From Arthrobacter sp. zg-Y1110 (GTDB lineage Bacteria; Actinomycetota; Actinomycetes; Actinomycetales; Micrococcaceae): a stretch of 64,000 nucleotides of DNA. The first letter of the stretch is position 1. Every line of letters starts with the position of its first letter. The DNA is taken from positions 2,232,001 to 2,296,000 of the forward strand of contig NZ_CP104272.1 in NCBI RefSeq assembly GCF_025244865.1, written 5' to 3'. Both the position numbers and the translations under genes were made by a program. The notes beneath the pieces were generated by a model. The model was not told the DNA's origin. It made no database searches and saw only the letters and a program-made list of their open reading frames with translations. Shown piece after piece: positions 33,401-42,802 of this stretch.

Positions 33401-33430
33401 ATTGTGCCAGATGACTTCATCTTTTGCGAC
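33401..33430 (-). promoter_or_regulatory. Weak candidate promoter of rpsP
   Basis: CACAAT (33401-33406) in the context GGCACAATG is preceded, 18 bases upstream on the minus strand, by GTCGCA (33425-33430). It is about 135 bases before rpsP. The -35 is poor; the call rests mainly on the -10 context shared with the DUF3145 candidate. Confidence 0.3.
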
Positions 33431-33461
33431 TCGCGCGGCCGGAACGGATTTCCGCGGATTT

Positions 33462-34343
33462 TCAGCCGACGGCAACACGCAGCCGGTTGCGCCACGGGTC
33501 CTCAAAGCGCAGCTCGGCCCCGGTGGAGTGGCTGGAAATCCCGGCAACCCGAAGGCGGTCCGCAAGCCCGGCGACGTCGTCGGCGGTTGGAACGCTAATC
33601 AGCACCTCGCCCAGGCCCAGCGTGTCGCGGCGCGGTCCGGCGCCGCGGCTGTTCCAGACGTTCATCGCCATGTGGTGGTGGTAGCCGCCGGCGGAGACAA
33701 AGAGGGCCTGCCCGTGGAAACCGGCGGTCCGCTCGAACCCCAGCGTGTCCACGTAGAACGCGGCAGCGGTTTCCGTGTCGCCTACCTGCAGGTGAACGTG
33801 CCCGACGGCGGCATCGGCAGCGGAGAGTCCGTCCAGTGCCGCTTCGGTGAGATGGTTGCGGAAGTAGGCCTGCGGAGACAGCGGCAACGACGCCATCCGC
33901 ACTTCCCTGCCGGCCTCCGTCCGATCCCAGTCCCAGGTTTCGCGCGGCTTGTCATAGTAGAGCTCGATGCCGTTGCCTTCGGGATCGGTGAAGTAGAACG
34001 CCTCGCTGACGAGGTGGTCCGCGGAGCCGACAAAGGCCGACGGGTCATACCGGGCCGCAGAGGCAACGGTGGCAGCAAGGTCTGCCTGGGTTTCGAAGAG
34101 GATGGCGGTGTGGAACAGTCCGGCCTCGCCGCGGGAGGCCACCTGCAGTCCGGGCGCCGGCGCCAAATGCACCACTGGGACGCTTCCGCGCCCCAGATAC
34201 TGGCCGCCGTCGGCCTCCGCCACGATCTCCAGCCCCAGGGCACCGCGGTAATAGGCGGAGACCTTTGCCAGGTCGCCCACCTTGAGCATTACCGTGCCCA
34301 TGGCGAGGTCGGCGGGCAGGCGGTCTTTTACTTGAAGGTTCAT
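33462..34343 (-). CDS. Two-domain VOC dioxygenase/glyoxalase-like protein (CatE/MhqO type)
   Basis: The 293-residue protein has two vicinal-oxygen-chelate modules: [22 protein letters not shown] at the N-terminus and [22 protein letters not shown] around residue 174. [14 protein letters not shown] (about residue 117) and [13 protein letters not shown] complete the ring of metal-ligand elements. The layout matches CatE/MhqO-like enzymes that act on catechol or quinone compounds with Fe or Mn. The ATG at 34343 lies within one of two near-identical repeats that probably form an operator, so control by a MarR-like repressor is plausible. No regulator gene is adjacent. Confidence 0.88.
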   Translation of the reverse strand: MNLQVKDRLPADLAMGTVMLKVGDLAKVSAYYRGALGLEIVAEADGGQYLGRGSVPVVHLAPAPGLQVASRGEAGLFHTAILFETQADLAATVASAARYDPSAFVGSADHLVSEAFYFTDPEGNGIELYYDKPRETWDWDRTEAGREVRMASLPLSPQAYFRNHLTEAALDGLSAADAAVGHVHLQVGDTETAAAFYVDTLGFERTAGFHGQALFVSAGGYHHHMAMNVWNSRGAGPRRDTLGLGEVLISVPTADDVAGLADRLRVAGISSHSTGAELRFEDPWRNRLRVAVG

Positions 34344-34371
34344 GCAATGAGATTACTTGAAGCTTCATCTA
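34330..34371. promoter_or_regulatory. Two near-identical 14-base operator-like repeats at the VOC gene start
   Basis: ACTTGAAGGTTCAT (34330-34343, containing the start codon) and ACTTGAAGCTTCAT (34355-34368) differ in a single base and are 25 bases apart start to start. The second contains the perfect palindrome TGAAGCTTCA. A repressor bound here would block both promoter and translation start. Confidence 0.55.
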
Positions 34372-34400
34372 ATTCCAAGCCCCCTGGAACGCCGGCACGA

Positions 34401-34937
34401 CTAGACCGTCTGCGCCTCCTTCTTTCTCCTGGCTTTGATGGTCTGCTCCACCATGACATACGTGAAAAAGCCGCCGATGACCGTGAAGAGGGTCAGGAAA
34501 ATAACCGGTGGCACGTAGGACCTCGTGTCTCCCTCGACAATGGCTTCGTCGGGATCGTCGGGATCATAGAACACAGTCTTTTCGGTACCTTGGAGCTTTT
34601 CCGTCAGCTCCTCCCGAGGCCCATCGCGCCATTTGCTGTAGCTTTGCGAGTCTTCAACGGTTCCTTCTGTCCCGTTTTCGGCGGTGAATGAATACGTCAT
34701 TATTGCGCTGCGGCCGCTGCTTTTCCGGCTGCCGTTGGAAAACCGAACGTCAGTGACAGTGCCGGTCGTCCTGACGTTTGCGGATACGAGCTGATGGCCG
34801 TTATGGACGGACGAGATCCAGGGAAGTCCCACCGCAAGGCCGAAAGCCGGGATGGAGATCACCAACAGATGGGCGATCAGCGTTCCGATGATCTCGGTTC
34901 TGCGCGCTCTGGGGTCGGAGGTGGGTTGATCGGCCAT
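34401..34937 (-). CDS. DUF3592-type membrane protein
   Basis: The protein has about 178 residues with one membrane helix near the N-terminus (GTLIAHLLVISIPAFGLAVGL) and one near the C-terminus (PPVIFLTLFTVIGGFFTYVMV). Between them is an extracytoplasmic beta-rich domain with TTGTVTDVRFSNGS and KTVFYDPDDPDEAIV, the pattern of DUF3592 proteins. The function is unknown. The start is uncertain: I take ATG 34937 (MADQPTSDP), while ATG 34955 would add six residues; neither has a good ribosome binding site. G+C appears lower than in the neighbours, which may point to recent acquisition. Confidence 0.75.
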   Translation of the reverse strand: MADQPTSDPRARRTEIIGTLIAHLLVISIPAFGLAVGLPWISSVHNGHQLVSANVRTTGTVTDVRFSNGSRKSSGRSAIMTYSFTAENGTEGTVEDSQSYSKWRDGPREELTEKLQGTEKTVFYDPDDPDEAIVEGDTRSYVPPVIFLTLFTVIGGFFTYVMVEQTIKARRKKEAQTV

Positions 34938-34972
34938 GAGGGCATCATGACACACGCAGCGGCACGGCCCGG

Positions 34973-35476
34973 TTACCGCCGCAGCGGGGCACGCATGGCC
35001 ACTCGTCGTCCAATGGAATCCAGTCCAAGACTGATTTCGTGTTGCCGCAGCGCCGCCAGTTCGCCGTCGGGTTCAGAGACAACTTCGAAGCCGCAGCTGG
35101 CGTAGAACGGGGCGTTGAACGGCACGTCCGCAAAGGTGCACAGCGTCATTGAGGTGTAGCCGTGCTCCCGCGCCCAGCCGAGAGCGGCCTCGACCAGTGC
35201 CCGCCCGAGCCCGGCACCGGCGGCGTCGGGGTGCACGGAGAGCTGCTCAAGGTGGGCCTGTCCGTCAACCTCCTCCAGGCGGGCGAAGCCGACGGGTGGC
35301 TCGCCCGCAACCAGGATGCGGCGGGCAGCCGCGAGCTCCCGCCCAGTGGCCGCAGCCGGAAGCTCCACGGAGCCTGCGGGCAGCATCCCGTCCAGCAGCG
35401 TGTCCGATGCTTCCTCCAACGAGGGCAGCACGGGAAGATCGCCGGGGCCGGCACTCCGGATGGACGGTCCGCCCAT
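34973..35476 (-). CDS. GNAT family N-acetyltransferase
   Basis: The 167-residue protein begins with SIRSAGPGDLPVLPSLEEAS. Its acetyl-CoA-binding part LEQLSVHPDAAGAGLGRALVEAALGWA (about residues 87-113) has the AGAGLG pyrophosphate loop, and NAPFYASCGFEVV is the typical C-terminal beta-bulge. The substrate is unknown. The ATG at 35476 overlaps the stop of the alpha/beta hydrolase gene by one base (TGATG), so the two are co-translated and may act on related compounds; a frame open further upstream has no support. Confidence 0.88.
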   Translation of the reverse strand: MGGPSIRSAGPGDLPVLPSLEEASDTLLDGMLPAGSVELPAAATGRELAAARRILVAGEPPVGFARLEEVDGQAHLEQLSVHPDAAGAGLGRALVEAALGWAREHGYTSMTLCTFADVPFNAPFYASCGFEVVSEPDGELAALRQHEISLGLDSIGRRVAMRAPLRR

Positions 35477-36054
35477 CAGTTGGCCCCGATCCGGCTGACG
35501 GAGGCCAGGAACTCCCGGATCGCCTGCCGTCCGGCATCCGTGTCCTGCGGGCGGTGGTTCCCGCCGACCTGCCGGTGCTCGGCTCCCGTCGAGACCAGGA
35601 AATCCGCCACCTCTTCGTACAGCGGCTCCCATCCGCCGGTAAGGACGAGGGTGGGGACACCCGGAACAATGTCCAGCGGAGCGTCGTCAAAGAGGGGCTG
35701 CAGCAGGTTTCGGTGGGCTGCTGTGGCCGGCAGGTCGCGGGTCAGGGAGAAGACCGCAGGCTCGCACAGGACCAGGGACGAGACCCGAGCCGGATCGCGG
35801 AGTGCCGCCAGCATGGCCGGAACCGCGCCGGCCGAGTGCGCCACCAGGTGCCCGCCGTCGGCCAGCTCCTCCCGGATCAGGGCGATGTCCGCTTCCACGT
35901 CCGGAGGCAGCGGCTCGGCGACGGCGTCATAGCCATGGCGCCGAAGGAACAGGCAGTCATAGTCCAGGGCAAGCCCGTGCTGCCGGGGCCACGCGGCCGC
36001 GCCGAAACTGCCGGCGCCATGCACAAACACCACTCGGTCCCGAGCCAAACCCAC
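35476..36054 (-). CDS. Alpha/beta hydrolase
   Basis: The 192-residue hydrolase has an oxyanion-hole strand VVFVHGAGSFG (residues 8-18) and the nucleophile elbow VAHSAGAVPA with Ser74. An acid follows in LVLTGGWEPLYEEV, and a C-terminal histidine lies in VGGNHRPQDTDAG. It lacks a signal peptide and a large lid, so it is probably a small cytoplasmic esterase. It starts at GTG 36054, two bases after the Nudix stop. The Nudix, hydrolase and GNAT genes look like one unit. Confidence 0.85.
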   Translation of the reverse strand: MGLARDRVVFVHGAGSFGAAAWPRQHGLALDYDCLFLRRHGYDAVAEPLPPDVEADIALIREELADGGHLVAHSAGAVPAMLAALRDPARVSSLVLCEPAVFSLTRDLPATAAHRNLLQPLFDDAPLDIVPGVPTLVLTGGWEPLYEEVADFLVSTGAEHRQVGGNHRPQDTDAGRQAIREFLASVSRIGAN

Positions 36055-36056
36055 TC

Positions 36057-36602
36057 CTAATGTCCAAGAATTCCGGAGAAGCCCTCCAGCGGCGGCATCA
36101 TCCTGCGCAGCGACGGCGCGGCGACCGGCCCCGCGGTGACAGGCTCACCGTTCACAAGCTCCACCATGGTGCCCAGTTCCAGGGCTTCCAACGCGGCTCC
36201 CCACTCCCCGCCATGCCCCTCGTCCCCCGCACCGCAATCCGCCAGGGGAATGAAGCCGGCCTCCCATTCCCCGCCGGCTCCGGTAAAGGACGTCACGGAG
36301 GTGGACAACGTGCCGCCGTCGAACAGGAAATCGATGGAGTCCGCCTGTCCCTGGGTGCCCTGCACGCAGTCCAGCACCAGCACGCGGCCGACGTCGAACT
36401 CGGGATCCAGGGTTGCACGGGCAATGCGGCGGGCGGCGGAGCGTGGATCCTCCCCGCCCTTCACCACTCCTCCCGGCAGCTCCCAGGCCTTGCCGTTGCG
36501 CAGCATCAGCACCCGGGCGTCGCTGGTGCGGATCAAGACCCGTACGGTGATGCTGCGCCGGAAGACCGACCCGTAAAAGCCGCTCAGTCCCTGTGCCGCC
36601 AT
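36057..36602 (-). CDS. Nudix-fold protein with degenerate catalytic box
   Basis: The 181-residue protein shows the fold of Nudix hydrolases: ITVRVLIRTSDARVLMLRNGKAWELPGG followed by the box region at residues 45-66. The first part (G-x5-E) is intact as GVVKGGE, but REUxEExG reads RIARATLD: the metal-binding glutamates are replaced by Ile, Ala and Thr. Such proteins usually cannot hydrolyse nucleotide diphosphates and may bind nucleotides or be scaffolds. The ATG at 36602 follows GGAAGGG. It is first in a Nudix-hydrolase-GNAT unit downstream of the ffh terminator. Confidence 0.8.
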   Translation of the reverse strand: MAAQGLSGFYGSVFRRSITVRVLIRTSDARVLMLRNGKAWELPGGVVKGGEDPRSAARRIARATLDPEFDVGRVLVLDCVQGTQGQADSIDFLFDGGTLSTSVTSFTGAGGEWEAGFIPLADCGAGDEGHGGEWGAALEALELGTMVELVNGEPVTAGPVAAPSLRRMMPPLEGFSGILGH

Positions 36603-36664
36603 GCTGGTCCCTTCCTCTGGTGCCGAACTTCGGCGCTGCGCCGTGAAGGCACGCATCCGCCATT

Positions 36665-36702
36665 AAACACACAACGCCGGACGAGTAGTCCGGCGTTGTG
36701 TG
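36665..36702 (-). terminator. ffh terminator
   Basis: CACACAACGCCGGAC pairs with GTCCGGCGTTGTGTG across loop GAGTA (15 base pairs, arms 36668-36682 and 36688-36702). On the minus strand it begins 18 bases after the ffh stop and is followed by TTTAAT. It separates ffh from the Nudix gene. Confidence 0.75.
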
Positions 36703-36719
36703 GGGGTGCGGTACAGACC

Positions 36720-38303
36720 CTACTTACCGAGGAACTTGTCGAAGCCCTTGGGCAGGTTCAGCGAGGACGGGTCGAAGTCCGCTTCCTGGCCGCCGAAGGC
36801 GCTGCCGGTGGGCAGGGCCTGCCGGGCGCCCGCACGCCGGGCCTCCGCCTCTGCCCGTTCCTGGGCAGCCTTGGCCGGGTTGCCCGACTTGGCCTTCTTC
36901 TTGCCCTTGGCTGCCTGCTGCTTCTTGCGCGCGCCGCCGAACCCGCCGGGTCCTGCCATGCCGGGCATGCCCGGAATGCCGCCGCCGGCAGCCATTTTCT
37001 TCATCATCTTCTGCGCCTGCACGAAACGCTCGAGCAGGCCGTTGACCTCGGAGACGTGGACGCCGGAACCGCGGGCGATGCGGGCACGCCGGGAGCCGTT
37101 GATGATCTTGGGTGCTACCCGCTCGTGCGGGGTCATGGAGCGGACAATCGCTTCCACCCGGTCGATTTCGCGTTCGTCGAAGTTCTCCAGCTGCTCACGC
37201 ATGCCGGCGGCGCCGGGCATCATCATGAGCATCTTCTTCATGGAGCCCATCTTGCGGATCTGCTGCATCTGGGCGAGGAAGTCGTCGAGGGTGAAGTCTT
37301 CCTGGTCGGCGAACTTCTTCGCCATCCGGTTGGCTTCGTCCTTGTCCCAGCTCTGCTCGGCCTGCTCGATCAGGGTCAGGACGTCGCCGAGGTCCAGGAT
37401 GCGGCTGGCCATGCGGTCCGGGTGGAAGACCTCGAAGTCGGTCAGCCCCTCGCCGGTGGAGGCGAACATGATCGGCTTGCCGGTCACCGACGCCACGGAC
37501 AGTGCGGCACCGCCGCGGGCGTCGCCGTCGAGCTTGGTGAGGACCACGCCGGTGAAGTTGACGCCCTCGTTGAAGGCCTGCGCCGTGTTCACGGCGTCCT
37601 GGCCGATCATGGCGTCAATAACGAACAGGACTTCGTCCGGGTTGATCGCAGCGCGGATGTCCGCGGCCTGCTGCATCAGTTCGGCATCCACGCCCAGGCG
37701 GCCGGCGGTGTCGACAATGACGACGTCGTAGAGCTTGGTGCGTGCTTCCTCGATGCCCTGGCGGGCGACGGCGACCGGGTCGCCGGTGGCTGCCTCGAAC
37801 TCGGAGGAAACGCCGGGGTGCGGCGCGTAGACGGGGACGCCGGCGCGCTCACCGTTGACCTGCAGCTGGCGGACTGCGTTCGGGCGCTGCAGGTCCGCTG
37901 CGACCAGCAGCGGGCTGTGGCCCTGGGACTTCAGGTGCTTGGAGAGCTTGCCGGCGAGGGTGGTCTTACCGGCACCCTGCAGGCCAGCGAGCATGATGAC
38001 CGTGGGCGGGTTCTTCGCCAGGCGCAGCCGCCGGGTCTCGCCGCCGAGGATGCCCTTGAGCTCCTCGTTGACGATCTTGACGACCTGCTGGCCCGGGTTC
38101 AGCGCCTGCGAGACCTCCAGGCCGAGGGCGCGTTCCTTGACGGTAGCGGTGAAGGCCCGCACCACCGGAACGGCGACGTCGGCGTCCAGCAGGGCGCGGC
38201 GGATCTCGCGAACGGTGGCATCGACGTCGGCCTCGGTGAGCCGGCCCTTGCCGCGGAGATTCTTGAAGGTTGAAGTCAACCGGTCAGACAGTGAATTGAA
38301 CAC
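36720..38303 (-). CDS. ffh: Signal recognition particle protein Ffh (SRP54)
   Basis: Ffh binds SRP RNA and signal sequences and, with FtsY, delivers ribosomes to the Sec translocon. The 527-residue protein has the N domain, then the G domain with GLQGAGKTT (107-115), VDTAGRLGVD, and TKLDGDARGG. A methionine-rich M domain follows (MKKMLMMMPG, GMREQLENF), with a Gly/Met/Lys-rich tail (PGMPGMAGPGGFGG, QQAAKGKKKAKSG). Its receptor ftsY lies about 2 kb upstream on the same strand with amt-glnK between them, a conserved actinobacterial layout. Confidence 0.97.
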   Translation of the reverse strand: MFNSLSDRLTSTFKNLRGKGRLTEADVDATVREIRRALLDADVAVPVVRAFTATVKERALGLEVSQALNPGQQVVKIVNEELKGILGGETRRLRLAKNPPTVIMLAGLQGAGKTTLAGKLSKHLKSQGHSPLLVAADLQRPNAVRQLQVNGERAGVPVYAPHPGVSSEFEAATGDPVAVARQGIEEARTKLYDVVIVDTAGRLGVDAELMQQAADIRAAINPDEVLFVIDAMIGQDAVNTAQAFNEGVNFTGVVLTKLDGDARGGAALSVASVTGKPIMFASTGEGLTDFEVFHPDRMASRILDLGDVLTLIEQAEQSWDKDEANRMAKKFADQEDFTLDDFLAQMQQIRKMGSMKKMLMMMPGAAGMREQLENFDEREIDRVEAIVRSMTPHERVAPKIINGSRRARIARGSGVHVSEVNGLLERFVQAQKMMKKMAAGGGIPGMPGMAGPGGFGGARKKQQAAKGKKKAKSGNPAKAAQERAEAEARRAGARQALPTGSAFGGQEADFDPSSLNLPKGFDKFLGK

Positions 38304-38424
38304 GTGCCGCGCACTTCTTTCGTCAGTTCTTCGCCATGTTTGGCAGGCCCAGCTGTTAAGGGTACCAAGCCGGTCCCGCTATTCGCCCCTCCTGCCCCGG
38401 CGGATCGCTTCGCCGGATCGCAGG

Positions 38425-38454
38425 ACCGCCCGGCTGGAGCACCAGCCGGGCGGT
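38425..38454 (-). terminator. Hairpin after glnK
   Basis: ACCGCCCGGCTGG pairs with CCAGCCGGGCGGT across loop AGCA (13 base pairs, perfect). It lies 23 bases after the glnK stop, in the 174-base glnK-ffh gap. There is no U-run, but stable hairpins without one often terminate in high-GC bacteria. The gap holds no glnD. Confidence 0.6.
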
Positions 38455-38477
38455 AGGTTCCTTTCGCTGCCGGAGCG

Positions 38478-40111
<1,634 letters not shown>

Positions 40112-40192
40112 CTTCACGTCCCTTCACATATGGCGGGCATCTCCCGCACAACGAACTCTGCCGGGGCCAGATTTCCGTCCGGGCCCGGAGGT

Positions 40193-40261
40193 GTTGCCGG
40201 GACGTTACAAACCCGGCCCTGAGGTAAAAGGATCGTGACAACGACGTTTCGGAAACGTTTC
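40193..40261 (-). promoter_or_regulatory. GlnR-type binding sites upstream of amt-glnK
   Basis: Reading the minus strand toward amt: GAAAC (40257-40261), six bases, GAAAC (40246-40250), six bases, GTCAC (40235-40239); then, 26 bases on, GTAAC (40204-40208), six bases, GCAAC (40193-40197). The 5-mers and the strict 11-base phase match the actinobacterial GlnR pattern GTnAC-n6-GAAAC. The block lies in the ftsY-amt gap. Confidence 0.6.
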
Positions 40262-40266
40262 CGGAC

Positions 40267-40309
40267 ACGCAAAAGCCCCGCCTCCCTTGCGGGAAACGGG
40301 GCTGTGCGT
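40267..40309 (-). terminator. ftsY terminator
   Basis: AGCCCCG/CGGGGCT with inner TCCC/GGGA and outer ACGCA/TGCGT pairing forms a hairpin; on the minus strand CGGGGCTTTTGCGT supplies four Ts. It begins 13 bases after the ftsY stop and directly abuts the GlnR-type sites. Confidence 0.8.
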
Positions 40310-40322
40310 TCGAGTGGCCTGC

Positions 40323-41510
40323 CTAGCCCAGCAGCGCGTCCACGAAGCTCTCCGCTTCGAACGGGGCCAGGTCGTCGGCACCCTCGCCCAGTCCCACGAG
40401 CTTCACGGGCACGCCCAGGGTCCGCTGGATCGCGACGACGATGCCGCCCTTGGCGGTACCGTCCAGCTTGGTCAGGACGATGCCGGAGATGTTGACTACC
40501 TCGGCGAAAACCTTCGCCTGGGTCAGTCCGTTCTGGCCGGTGGTGGCATCAAGGACCAGCAGGACCTCGTCCACGGCGGCCTGCTTTTCGATGACGCGCT
40601 TGACCTTGCCGAGCTCGTCCATCAGGCCGACCTTGTTCTGCAGCCGTCCGGCGGTGTCAATCAGGACCACGTCGACTTCACCCTCGATGCCGGCCTTGAC
40701 CGCTTCGAACGCTACGGAGGCGGGGTCTGCGCCGTCGATCTCGGAGCGCACGGTGGGTACGCCTACGCGCTGTCCCCAGGTGGCCAGCTGTTCGGCGGCG
40801 GCGGCACGGAAGGTGTCGGCAGCACCCAGCAGCACGTCCTTGTCTTCGGCCACGAGTACGCGGGCCAGCTTGCCCACGGTGGTGGTCTTGCCGACGCCGT
40901 TGACGCCGACGACCATTACGACGGCGGGGGTCTCGGCGTGGCGGGTCACTGCCAGGGAGCGGTCCATGGACGGATCGACCAGCTTGATCAGTTCCTCGCG
41001 CAGCATCGCATGGACTTCCTGCGGATCCTGGCTGCCGGAGACCTTGACCCGCTGACGCAGCGCGTCCACGAGTTCCATGGTGGGTTCGGTGCCCAGGTCG
41101 GCAAGGAGGAGGGTTTCCTCAATCTCGTCCCAGACGTCTTCGTCGATCGTGTCGCGGGAGAGCAGCGCCAGCAGCGCCTTGCCCAGCGCGTTGTTGGATT
41201 TCGCCAGCCGTGCCCGCAGCCGGGCCAGGCGGCCCTGCACCGGTTCAGGCGTTTCGATGGTCGGCGCCTGCGGGGCAGGGGCTTCCTCGAGGTCACGCAG
41301 GTCATCCGGGACGACGACGTCGGTCTCCCCCGGCGGTGCCTCCAGGGTGTCGGTGCCGCCGCCGGTTCCGGTGACCGGATCGTTGGCGTCCCGGCGGGTG
41401 GGGTACATGCTCTTGGGTGTACGCCGGGTCCGTACCAGCAGTGTCGCGGAGAAGCCGACAACGGCGATCGCAACAAGGACATAGATCACTATCGAAAGGG
41501 TCTCATTCAC
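40323..41510 (-). CDS. ftsY: Signal recognition particle receptor FtsY
   Basis: FtsY is the membrane-associated GTPase that receives SRP-ribosome complexes. This 395-residue version begins with a true membrane helix (LSIVIYVLVAIAVVGFSATLLV), as in actinobacteria, followed by a Pro/Asp/Glu-rich acidic linker. The NG domain has VVGVNGVGKTTTVGKLA, LLGAADTFRAAAAEQL, VLIDTAGRLQNK and TKLDGTAKGG. The start is GTG 41510 just after GGGAGC, a close site; no better codon precedes the helix. The gene is divergent from the MFS transporter, 62 bases away. Confidence 0.96.
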   Translation of the reverse strand: MNETLSIVIYVLVAIAVVGFSATLLVRTRRTPKSMYPTRRDANDPVTGTGGGTDTLEAPPGETDVVVPDDLRDLEEAPAPQAPTIETPEPVQGRLARLRARLAKSNNALGKALLALLSRDTIDEDVWDEIEETLLLADLGTEPTMELVDALRQRVKVSGSQDPQEVHAMLREELIKLVDPSMDRSLAVTRHAETPAVVMVVGVNGVGKTTTVGKLARVLVAEDKDVLLGAADTFRAAAAEQLATWGQRVGVPTVRSEIDGADPASVAFEAVKAGIEGEVDVVLIDTAGRLQNKVGLMDELGKVKRVIEKQAAVDEVLLVLDATTGQNGLTQAKVFAEVVNISGIVLTKLDGTAKGGIVVAIQRTLGVPVKLVGLGEGADDLAPFEAESFVDALLG

Positions 41511-41572
41511 GCTCCCAAGCTTCTCACATGCCGCTCATCCGATCCCCTGGGATCTGAGAGAATCGCCTTATC

Positions 41573-42802
41573 ATGGTGCGCTCTTCCAGAATCCGAATCC
41601 CGCAGGAAATCCAGGTCCTCATCGCGGCCGCCTTCGTCATAGCCCTTGGCTTTGGCCTGGTGGCGCCGGTGCTGCCGCAGTTCGCGCAGAGTTTCGACGT
41701 CGGCGTCACGGCTTCCGCCGTCATCGTCAGCGCGTTTGCGTTCACCCGGCTGGTGTTCGCCCCGGCCGGCGGCATGCTGCTGGAAAAGCTCGGCGAGCGC
41801 CCGGTCTACATTGCCGGCCTGCTGATCGTGGCCGTGTCCACTGCCGCATGCGCCTTTGCGCAGAGTTACTGGCAGCTCCTGGTCTTCCGCGGCCTGGGCG
41901 GCATCGGGTCCACCATGTTCACCATCTCGGCCATGGCGCTGATCATCCGGCTCGCACCTGCGGAGATCCGCGGCAGGGTTTCCAGCGCCTATGCCTCCTC
42001 CTTCCTGCTGGGCAATATCGGCGGCCCGCTGCTCGGCGGCCTGCTGGCCGGATTCGGACTGCGTGTTCCGTTCCTCGTCTACGCAGCCGCGCTGGTGCTG
42101 GCCGCCGGCGTCGTCTTCCTCCGGCTGAAGGACGCCCGTCCGGTGGCCGGCCCCGGTGACACCAAGCCCGCCGCGTTGCCGGTACTGACCGTCACGGAGG
42201 CGCTGCGCGATCCGACGTACCGTGCGGCGCTGGTGTCCTCCTTCGCCAACGGCTGGTCCTCGTTCGGTGTGCGGAACGCCCTGGTTCCGCTGTTCGCTGC
42301 CGCGGCGCTGTCCGCCGGACCGGAGGTGGCAGGCATTTCCCTGACGGCCTTCGCTGTGGGCACCGCCGTCGTCCTGACGTTCTCCGGCCGGCTGGCCGAC
42401 AGCTGGGGCCGCAAGCCACTGGCCCTTATTGGACTGGCTGTGAACGCCGCGGCCACCGCGTTGATGGGCTTCAGCTCCAGCGTGCCGGAGTTCCTGATCA
42501 TCTCCGTCATCGCCGGCATGGGCACCGGCCTGCTCAATCCCGCCCAGCAGGCCGCCGTGGGCGACATCATCGGCAACGGGCGCAGCGGCGGAAAGGTCCT
42601 GGCCACCTTCCAGATGGCCAGCGACACCGGTGCCATTGCCGGTCCCATCCTCGCCGGCATGCTCGCCGATTCGCTGGGCTACTCCTGGGCGTTCGGCGTC
42701 ACCGGTGCCATTGCCGCCATGGGCTTCATCGCCTGGCTGACGGCGCGGGAGACCCTGCCTGCCCGGAAAGCGGCCCCGGCCCCCACTACCATCGAGGAAT
42801 GA
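41573..42802 (+). CDS. Major facilitator superfamily transporter (drug exporter-like)
   Basis: The 409-residue membrane protein has 12 predicted helices, beginning IQVLIAAAFVIALGFGLVAPVLPQF. The first loop motif of drug:H+ antiporters is recognisable around helices 2-3 (PAGGMLLEKLGERPVYIAG), and the second half repeats it as SGRLADSWGRKPLALIG. GPLLGGLLAGFGLRVPF resembles motif C of exporters. The substrate is unknown. The amidotransferase gene starts in its stop codon region (ATGA overlap), so the two are expressed together. Confidence 0.88.
   Translation: MVRSSRIRIPQEIQVLIAAAFVIALGFGLVAPVLPQFAQSFDVGVTASAVIVSAFAFTRLVFAPAGGMLLEKLGERPVYIAGLLIVAVSTAACAFAQSYWQLLVFRGLGGIGSTMFTISAMALIIRLAPAEIRGRVSSAYASSFLLGNIGGPLLGGLLAGFGLRVPFLVYAAALVLAAGVVFLRLKDARPVAGPGDTKPAALPVLTVTEALRDPTYRAALVSSFANGWSSFGVRNALVPLFAAAALSAGPEVAGISLTAFAVGTAVVLTFSGRLADSWGRKPLALIGLAVNAAATALMGFSSSVPEFLIISVIAGMGTGLLNPAQQAAVGDIIGNGRSGGKVLATFQMASDTGAIAGPILAGMLADSLGYSWAFGVTGAIAAMGFIAWLTARETLPARKAAPAPTTIEE

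Noticed and set aside
35802..38273. An 823-codon plus-strand open frame opposite the hydrolase, Nudix and ffh genes
   Set aside because: It spans several well-identified minus-strand genes and their terminator; its translation is His/Gly/Leu-rich low-complexity shadow sequence.
40250..40263. CGGAAACGTTTCCG as a LacI-family sugar operator
   Set aside because: It looks like one, but no sugar gene is near and the same bases fall into a strict 11-base GlnR-type series ahead of amt-glnK, which explains more.
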